Assembly (NCBI RefSeq): GCF_934643405.1
Contig: NZ_CAKUCL010000319.1
Coordinates: 1-7,339, forward strand
Direction: 5' to 3'
DNA from: an uncultured Actinoplanes sp.
Lineage (GTDB): Bacteria; Actinomycetota; Actinomycetes; Mycobacteriales; Micromonosporaceae
DNA: 7,339 nucleotides
Shown here: in pieces, positions 1-7,339 of the stretch
Position numbering within the stretch: the first letter of the stretch is position 1
Layout of the letters: every line of letters starts with the position of its first letter
Position numbers and translations under genes: made by a program
The notes under the pieces: model-generated
Seen by the model: only the letters and a program-made list of their open reading frames with translations
Databases searched by the model: none
What the model was told of the DNA's origin: nothing

Positions 1-216
1 TTCGCGGTCGACGCGCCGCTGAACACCGTGATCGACACCGACTTCGGCGGGGTCGAGGTCTCGCACGTCTGCCTCAACGACAACGTGGTCGAGGGGCTGC
101 GGGGCATCGACGTCCCCGCGTTCACCGTCCAGTACCACCCCGAGGCCGCCGCCGGCCCGCACGACGCCGACTACCTGTTCGACCGGTTCGTCGAGCTCGT
201 GGAAAAGAAGGGCTGA
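1..216 (+). CDS. carA: Carbamoyl-phosphate synthase small (glutaminase) subunit, 3' end only
   Basis: This is the last 71 codons of a gene that begins upstream of the window; the frame is open from base 1 to the TGA at 214-216. The visible part is the end of the class I glutamine amidotransferase domain, which releases ammonia from glutamine and channels it to CarB for carbamoyl phosphate synthesis. The segment VQYHPEAAAGPHDADYLFD (bases 130-186) is the family's C-terminal signature. The His at 136-138 and Glu at 142-144 match the His and Glu of the Cys-His-Glu catalytic triad; the Cys lies outside the window. The gene ends 4 nt before carB, the usual small-then-large subunit order, so the two are very likely co-transcribed. 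Identity rests on this signature plus the adjacent carB; an isolated GATase fragment alone would be less certain. Confidence 0.96.
   Translation, partial: FAVDAPLNTVIDTDFGGVEVSHVCLNDNVVEGLRGIDVPAFTVQYHPEAAAGPHDADYLFDRFVELVEKKG
206..212 (+). promoter_or_regulatory. Ribosome binding site of carB
   Basis: The purine run AGAAGGG lies inside the last codons of carA and ends 8 nt before the ATG at 221. It supports that ATG as the carB start and suggests translational coupling to carA. Confidence 0.6.
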
Positions 217-220
217 TCCC

Positions 221-3531
<3,311 letters not shown>

Positions 3532-3535
<4 letters not shown>

Positions 3536-4548
3536 CGTTGTTCGAGTCCGCCGTCCGGCCGGTGCTGTTCCGGCTGGGCGGCGGCGACGCGGAGACGGCG
3601 CACGAGTTCACGCTGCGGCGTCTGTCCCGGCTCGGCCCAGCCTCGCGGGCCGTGCTCCGCGCCCGGTACGCGACGTCCTCGCCGGTCGAGGTCTTCGGCG
3701 TGCGCTTCCCGAACGCCGTGGGCCTGGCAGCCGGGATGGACAAGAACGGCATCGCGCTGCCCGCGTGGCCGGCGCTCGGGTTCGGCTTCGTCGAGGTCGG
3801 CACGGTCACCGCGCACGCGCAGCCGGGCAACGACAAGCCGCGGCTGTTCCGGTTGCCGGACAGCGAGGCGATCATCAACCGGATGGGCTTCAACAACGCC
3901 GGGGCGGCCGCGCTGGCCGACCGGCTGAAGCGGCTCGGCCCGATCGGGGTGCCGCTCGGCATCTCGCTGGGCAAGTCCAAGGTCACGCCGCTGGGCGCGG
4001 CCGTCGAGGATTATCTGAGGTCGTACCGGCTGCTGGAGAAGTACGCCGACTACATCGCCGTCAACGTGTCCTCGCCGAACACGCCCGGACTCCGTACTCT
4101 CCAGGACAAATCCTCCATTTCGGATTTGCTCGCCGCGTTGCGCGGCGCGACGCCGGTGCTCGTGAAGATCGCGCCCGATCTCAGCGAGCCGGCCATCGCC
4201 GAGCTGCTGGAGGTGTGCATCGCCCGCGGCGCTGCCGGGGTGATCGCCACGAACACCACCCTGGACCGTGCCGGGCTGGCCCCGGCCGACCAGTCCCGGG
4301 CCGTCGAGGCGGGTGGCCTGTCCGGCAGCCCGCTGACCGAGAAGGCGCGCAAAGTAGTCCATTTCGTCCATACGGAGACCGACGGCCGCTTGCCGATCAT
4401 CGGGGTGGGCGGGGTCATGTCGCCGGACGACGCCGCCCGGCTGTTCGACGCGGGCGCCTCGTTGATCCAGCTGTACAGCGGCTTCATCTACCGCGGGCCG
4501 GCCCTGGTACGCGCCGCCGCCCGCGCAGGTTCCGAGACACCGAGATGA
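3532..4548 (+). CDS. pyrD: Dihydroorotate dehydrogenase (quinone), class 2
   Basis: A 338-residue protein that oxidises dihydroorotate to orotate, using FMN and passing electrons to membrane quinone. Class 2 is indicated by an N-terminal extension of about 45 residues (TLFESAVRPVLFRLGGGDAE, then TAHEFTLRRL) of the kind that anchors the enzyme to the membrane and forms the quinone tunnel. Catalytic-loop residues N178-V-S-S-P-N-T184 are followed by PGLR; S181 is the expected base, where class 1 enzymes have Cys. FMN-site motifs GLAAGMDKNG (64-73), RMGFNN (117-122), VKIAPDLS, ATNTT and GVGGV are intact. The start is taken as GTG 3532, which overlaps the carB TGA as GTGA and has GAGG at 3522-3525. 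Upstream in-frame codons lie inside carB and give no family-like sequence. The stop TGA 4546-4548 sits in an ATGA with a possible start for the frame through the following repeat array. A short patch around 4081-4135 is less GC-rich than the rest of the gene. Confidence 0.98.
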
Positions 4549-4565
4549 CCGCGCGCCCCCAGGCA

Positions 4566-5047
4566 GTGCGGGGAGCCCCGCCGCCGTGGCCGGCGCAAGT
4601 CCCCACACCAAGCCGCCCACCCCGTCGCGTGGGAAGCCCCGCCGCCGCAACTCCCCACGCAGCGCCGGCCCCACGTCGTGTGGGGAGCCCCGCCGGTGGG
4701 GGCGGCGTAAGTCCCCACGCGGTGGCGGCTTCGCGTTGTGTGGGGAGTGCGGCCGGCGTGGGGGGCGTAAGTCCCCGCGCAGTGGCGGTTTCGCGTTGTG
4801 TGGGGCGTGCGGCCGGTGGGGGCGGCGTAGGTCCCCACGCATTGCCCGCCTCCCGTTGTGTGGGGAGCCCCGCCGGTGGGGGCGGCGTAAGTCCCCACGC
4901 AGCGCCGGCCTCACGTCGTGTGGGGAGCCCCGCCGGTGGGAGCGGCGTAAGTCCCCACGCGGTGGCGGCTTCGCGTTGTGTGGGGAGTGCGGCCGGTGGG
5001 GGCGGCGTAAGTCGCCACGCGGGTGGTGGGTTGGCGTTGTGTGGGGG
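4566..5047. repeat. Tandem array of about 8.5 copies of a 60-bp GC-rich unit between pyrD and bioA
   Basis: This array fills most of the 528-base gap between pyrD and bioA. Counting from the GTGTGGGGA that opens each unit, copies lie at 4566-4626 (61 bp, diverged), 4627-4677 (51 bp, lacking 9 bp internally), 4678-4737, 4738-4797, 4798-4857, 4858-4917, 4918-4977 (five exact 60-bp units) and 4978-5038 (61 bp). A ninth start follows at 5039. Each typical unit reads GTGTGGGGA, 25 nt, TCCCCACGC, 17 nt, so the arms are inverted copies of each other. Two subtypes occur: one has AGCCCCGCC after the left arm (copies 1, 2, 3, 6, 7), the other AGTGCGGCC or CGTGCGGCC (copies 4, 5, 8). The edge copies are the most degenerate, as expected of an expanded minisatellite. 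There is no transposase and no CRISPR-like unique spacer. I do not recognise the family; the position inside an operon resembles mycobacterial MIRUs. Confidence 0.97.
4660..5000. repeat. 240-bp higher-order duplication inside the array
   Basis: The block 4659-4760 reappears 240 bp later at 4899-5000. The unit 4681-4740 matches 4921-4980 at 59 of 60 bases (the only difference is G4701/A4941). The preceding 20 bases differ only at C4671/T4911. The order of subtypes is also repeated: copies 2, 3 and 4 correspond to copies 6, 7 and 8. This is best explained by duplication of a four-unit block through slippage or unequal recombination, followed by few mutations. Confidence 0.8.
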
Positions 5048-5076
5048 GCGGGAGTTGCCGCTGCCGGGGGGCCGGG

Positions 5077-6345
5077 GTGAGTGAGCGGGAGCTTCTGCGG
5101 CTCGACCGGGAGCATGTGTGGCATCCCTATGGGCCCATGCCGGGGCGGAGCGAGCCGTACCTGGTGGAGAGCGCGCGCGGGGTTCGGCTGCGGCTTGCCG
5201 ACGGGCGGGAGCTGATCGACGGGATGTCGTCCTGGTGGGCGGCGATCCACGGGTACCGGCATCCGGTCCTCGACGCGGCGCTGGTCGAGCAGTCGCAGCG
5301 GATGAGCCACGTCATGTTCGGCGGGCTCACCCACGAACCGGCCATCGAGCTCGCCACCACGCTGGTCGATCTCGCGCCGGACGGGCTCGAGCACGTCTTC
5401 CTCTGCGACTCCGGGTCGATCTCGGTCGAGGTCGCGATCAAGATGGCGTTGCAGGCGCAGCGCGCGCTCGGGCGGCCCGGCCGGCAACGGCTGGCGACGT
5501 GGCGTGGCGGCTATCACGGCGACACCTTCCACCCGATGAGCGTCTGCGACCCGGACGGCGGGATGCACTCGCTCTGGACCGGGGTGCTGCCCGCGCAGGT
5601 CTTCGCCGGGCCGCCTCCGGCCGAGTTCGATCCGGCCTATGCCGACGAGCTGGTCGCCATGGTCGAGCGGCACGCGCACGAGATCGCGGCCGTGATCGTC
5701 GAGCCGGTCGTGCAGGGCGCGGGCGGGATGCGGTTCCACCATCCGGAGTACCTGCGGGTGCTTCGGGAGGCCACCACGGCGTACGGAATCTTCCTGATTT
5801 TTGACGAGATAGCCACGGGATTCGGCCGGACCGGGACGCTGTTCGCGGCCGGGCACGCCGGCGTCAGCCCGGACATCATGTGCGTGGGCAAGGCGCTGAC
5901 CGGCGGCTATCTGACGCTCGCCGCGACACTGTGTACTCCGGCGGTGGCCGGGGCGATCTCGGCCGGCGAGGGTGGCGGGCTGATGCACGGCCCGACCTTC
6001 ATGGCCAACCCGCTGGCGTGCGCGGTCGCCAACGCGTCTCTGGGGCTGCTGCGAGGCGGGGACTGGGCATCTCGCGTACGGGTGATCGAAAGCGGTCTCA
6101 GCGACGGCCTGGAGCCCCTGCGCGGGGTTTCCGGCGTGGCCGACGTCCGGGTGCTGGGCGCGATCGGCGTGATCCAGCTCGACCATCCGGTGGACATGGC
6201 GAAGGCGACCGCCGCCGCCGTCGCGGAGGGCGTCTGGCTCCGGCCGTTCCGCGACCTGATCTACACGATGCCGCCGTACCCGGCGGACGACACCGACGTG
6301 GCCCGCATTACCGCGGGAATCGCCGCCGCGGTGGCGGCTACCTGA
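5077..6345 (+). CDS. bioA: Adenosylmethionine-8-amino-7-oxononanoate aminotransferase (DAPA synthase)
   Basis: A 422-residue PLP-dependent class III aminotransferase, close to the 429 of E. coli BioA. It transfers the amino group of S-adenosylmethionine to 8-amino-7-oxononanoate, giving 7,8-diaminopelargonate in biotin synthesis. BioA-specific features separate it from other class III enzymes: WHPYGPM (15-21, Y18), GMSSWWAAIHGY (from 49, W53/W54) and the cofactor loop DSGSISVEVA (111-120). Further on are GYHGDTFHPMSVCDPDGGMH (Y146), DEIATGFGRTG (D243, pyridine-nitrogen partner), VGKALTGG (K272, Schiff-base lysine) and RPFRDLIYTMPPY with R389 near the substrate carboxylate. The start is GTG 5077, the first start codon giving a family-like N-terminus. 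Only a G-rich stretch (5066-5071) precedes it, a weak ribosome site, so translation may depend on ribosomes arriving from upstream. No other biotin gene is in view. It lies between pyrD and pyrF, right after the repeat array, in the same frame as pyrD but separated from it by stops in the repeats. Confidence 0.97.
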   Translation: MSERELLRLDREHVWHPYGPMPGRSEPYLVESARGVRLRLADGRELIDGMSSWWAAIHGYRHPVLDAALVEQSQRMSHVMFGGLTHEPAIELATTLVDLAPDGLEHVFLCDSGSISVEVAIKMALQAQRALGRPGRQRLATWRGGYHGDTFHPMSVCDPDGGMHSLWTGVLPAQVFAGPPPAEFDPAYADELVAMVERHAHEIAAVIVEPVVQGAGGMRFHHPEYLRVLREATTAYGIFLIFDEIATGFGRTGTLFAAGHAGVSPDIMCVGKALTGGYLTLAATLCTPAVAGAISAGEGGGLMHGPTFMANPLACAVANASLGLLRGGDWASRVRVIESGLSDGLEPLRGVSGVADVRVLGAIGVIQLDHPVDMAKATAAAVAEGVWLRPFRDLIYTMPPYPADDTDVARITAGIAAAVAAT

Positions 6346-6352
6346 CACGGAA

Positions 6353-6359
6353 GAGGGAG
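6353..6359 (+). promoter_or_regulatory. Ribosome binding site that fixes the pyrF start
   Basis: GAGGGAG ends 8 nt before the ATG at 6368. It overlaps the alternative in-frame GTG at 6359, so the ATG is the likely start and the protein is three residues shorter than the longest frame. Confidence 0.7.
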
Positions 6360-6367
6360 TGCACAGC

Positions 6368-7198
6368 ATGGAGACCTTCGGCCGCCGCCTTCACGACGCC
6401 ATGGACAAGCGAGGCCCGCTGTGCGTGGGCATCGATCCCCATGCCGCCCTGCTGACCCGGTGGGGCCTCACCGACGACATCGCCGGCCTGGAGCGCTTCG
6501 CCCGTACGGTCGTCGACGCCCTGGCCGATCGGGTGGCGGTACTGAAGCCTCAATCGGCCTTTTTTGAGAGATTCGGGTCACAGGGGATCAGAATTCTTGA
6601 GTCAACTATCCGACAGTCCAGAGAGGCCGGTGCGCTTGTTCTGCTGGACGTGAAGCGCGGCGACATCGGCTCGACGATGGCTGCGTACGCAAGCGCTTAC
6701 CTGGATTTGGAGAGCACTCTGCGTGCCGACGCGATTACTGTGAGTCCCTACCTCGGAGTCGGATCGTTGCAGCCTGCATTCGATCTCGCGGCCCGCAACG
6801 GCGCCGGAGTTTTCGTTCTGGCCCTCACGTCCAATCCGGAGGGACCGGCCGTCCAGCATGCCGTCACGGCGGACGGCCGCACCGTGGCGCAGACCGTGAT
6901 CGACGAGATTTCCCAGGTAAACAAGGGTTTCGAGCCGATGGGGAGTCTTGGTCTGGTGGTCGGTGCGACCATCGGCAAGACCGGTCACGACCTGTCCGAA
7001 GTGAACGGCCCACTGCTCGCTCCGGGCCTCGGAGCCCAGGGTGCGACCCCTGCGGACCTGCGTGCGGTCTTCGGAAAAAACCTGCGCAACGTGCTGCCGT
7101 CGTACTCACGCGAAGTTCTCATGGCGGGACCGAACGTGTCCGAGCTGCGGGCCGCCGCGCAGCGTGCGGCCGATGAGTGCCGCGCCGCGCTCGGGTGA
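6368..7198 (+). CDS. pyrF: Orotidine-5'-phosphate decarboxylase, type 2
   Basis: A 276-residue cytoplasmic enzyme for the last step of UMP synthesis, decarboxylating OMP. The length and motifs fit the longer type 2 family common in actinobacteria rather than the roughly 230-residue E. coli type. CVGIDPH (19-25) carries D23, and LKPQSAFFERFG (from 59) carries K60. LLDVKRGDIGST contains the catalytic D94-K96-D99 arrangement. SPYLG, LALTSNPEG, VVGATIG and the closing APGLGAQGA phosphate-binding segment follow in order. It begins 22 nt after bioA, so it is probably in the same transcript, and it ends before a hairpin cluster. Codon use is odd from about 6540: three AGA arginine codons in roughly 70 bases, several TTT, ATT, TCA and ACT codons, and only 28 of 60 bases G or C in 6541-6600. 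The first 170 bases are as GC-rich as the neighbouring genes. No frame disruption was seen. Confidence 0.98.
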   Translation: METFGRRLHDAMDKRGPLCVGIDPHAALLTRWGLTDDIAGLERFARTVVDALADRVAVLKPQSAFFERFGSQGIRILESTIRQSREAGALVLLDVKRGDIGSTMAAYASAYLDLESTLRADAITVSPYLGVGSLQPAFDLAARNGAGVFVLALTSNPEGPAVQHAVTADGRTVAQTVIDEISQVNKGFEPMGSLGLVVGATIGKTGHDLSEVNGPLLAPGLGAQGATPADLRAVFGKNLRNVLPSYSREVLMAGPNVSELRAAAQRAADECRAALG

Positions 7199-7201
7199 AA
7201 G

Positions 7202-7218
7202 GGCCTGCTTAGCAGGCC
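7202..7218 (+). terminator. Hairpin after pyrF, possible terminator without a U tract
   Basis: GGCCTGC and GCAGGCC form a perfect 7-bp stem with a TTA loop, 3 nt after the pyrF stop. No T run follows, so it would be a U-less actinobacterial-type terminator or a 3' stabilising structure. Its right arm overlaps a second possible stem, GGCCG/CGGCC at 7215-7219 and 7225-7229, so the two cannot form together. Confidence 0.5.
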
Positions 7219-7234
7219 GCCGATCGGCCGGGGC

Positions 7235-7246
7235 GGGGGTACCCCC
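7235..7246. repeat. 12-bp perfect palindrome
   Basis: GGGGGTACCCCC is its own reverse complement. It lies between the pyrF hairpin and the possible promoter. It could extend the termination region or be a protein-binding site; the sequence does not say which. Confidence 0.45.
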
Positions 7247-7249
7247 ACG

Positions 7250-7278
7250 TTGCCGAAACCGTCGTTGACCGCTAGTTT
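7250..7278 (+). promoter_or_regulatory. Possible vegetative promoter for a gene beyond the window
   Basis: TTGCCG (7250-7255) and TAGTTT (7273-7278) are 17 nt apart, a fair match to the principal-sigma pattern of actinobacteria. In many actinobacteria the gene after pyrF is mihF, which often needs its own promoter, but no such gene is visible here. An alternative -35 TTGACC at 7265-7270 has no good -10 at a suitable distance. Confidence 0.3.
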
Positions 7279-7314
7279 TCCCGGCGCCGGGAACCACATG
7301 CCCCTTTGGTTCCC
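7278..7314 (+). promoter_or_regulatory. 16-bp palindrome overlapping a second inverted repeat (operator or leader hairpins)
   Basis: TTCCCGGCGCCGGGAA (7278-7293) is a perfect 16-bp palindrome. Its right half also belongs to an 8-bp stem GGGAACCA/TGGTTCCC (7289-7296 with 7307-7314, loop of 10), so the two structures exclude each other. It lies where the transcript from the possible promoter would begin. The bases to the window end hold no supported gene. Confidence 0.4.
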
Positions 7315-7339
7315 TGGCACACCACGTTTCACAGAAGCG

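Larger units (their letters stand above)
4545..5084 (+). other. Open frame through the repeat array, possible 179-residue repeat protein (doubtful)
   Basis: An ATG at 4545 overlaps the pyrD stop as ATGA. Its frame stays open across the entire 60-bp array to TGA 5082-5084, 8 bases inside bioA. The conceptual product begins MTARPQAVRGAPPP. It is then mostly a 20-residue repeat of the form RCVGSPAGGGGVSPHA plus a variable AVAAS-like tail. It has no recognised domain, signal peptide or membrane segment. Against coding: in the repeat unit the third codon positions are the least GC-rich of the three in this frame, unlike true genes here. The clean differences between near-identical copies (4671/4911 and 4701/4941) change the amino acid. 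No clear Shine-Dalgarno precedes the ATG. For coding or a coupling role: both ends overlap the neighbouring genes and no stop occurs in 540 bases. It may serve ribosome passage to bioA rather than a product. Confidence 0.18.

Noticed and set aside
4488..4898. 136-codon - strand frame ending in the pyrD 3' end and made of repeat units
   Set aside because: It covers only part of the array, runs against the operon, overlaps pyrD and has no supported start site.
4566..5047. CRISPR array
   Set aside because: The whole 60-bp unit recurs, including the parts that would be spacers. There are no unique spacers and no cas genes nearby.
5023..5076. Longer bioA starting at GTG 5023 or 5041
   Set aside because: The added residues are read from the degenerate end of the repeat array and do not look like a BioA N-terminus.
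6359..6367. Upstream GTG start for pyrF
   Set aside because: The ribosome binding site GAGGGAG overlaps this GTG, while the ATG at 6368 has correct spacing.
7298..7339. ATG with 14 open codons to the window end (MPLWFPGTPRFTEA)
   Set aside because: It does not resemble the start of mihF or another expected neighbour, lies within a hairpin loop, and 14 codons are too few to support a gene.

Overview
The window is very GC-rich. It carries actinobacterial-type pyrimidine biosynthesis genes, all on the + strand and tightly packed. Gene order (carA-carB-pyrD-...-pyrF) and protein style, including a class 2 PyrD and the roughly 276-residue type 2 PyrF with its DVKRGDIGST motif, point to a high-GC actinomycete. 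Micromonosporaceae (Actinoplanes/Micromonospora relatives) is my best guess, but this is inferred from gene content and composition, not from a database match.

Layout: 1-216 is the 3' end of carA (glutaminase subunit of carbamoyl-phosphate synthase). It is followed after 4 nt by complete carB (221-3535, large subunit). pyrD (3532-4548, quinone-dependent dihydroorotate dehydrogenase) overlaps the carB stop in a GTGA junction. Positions 4549-5076 hold no recognisable gene but contain a striking tandem array of about eight and a half 60-bp units. bioA (5077-6345, biotin biosynthesis aminotransferase) starts directly at the end of the array. pyrF (6368-7198, orotidine-5'-phosphate decarboxylase) follows after 22 nt. 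The last 141 bases hold a cluster of hairpins and palindromes and a possible promoter for whatever lies beyond the window.

How the genes work together: CarA and CarB make carbamoyl phosphate from glutamine, bicarbonate and ATP. The aspartate transcarbamoylase and dihydroorotase steps are not in view. PyrD oxidises dihydroorotate to orotate, and PyrF decarboxylates OMP to UMP, which is also the expected feedback ligand of CarB. BioA belongs to a different pathway (biotin) and is a guest in this cluster. The tight spacing suggests co-transcription.

The part most worth attention is the 60-bp array. Its units carry alternating inverted 9-nt arms, and it contains an internal 240-bp higher-order duplication. 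One forward frame is open from an ATG overlapping the pyrD stop (ATGA) to a stop that overlaps the bioA start. This arrangement resembles mycobacterial interspersed repetitive units (MIRUs) inside operons, though I do not recognise the sequence itself. The rest of the window is ordinary housekeeping DNA, apart from an unusual codon-use patch in pyrF.
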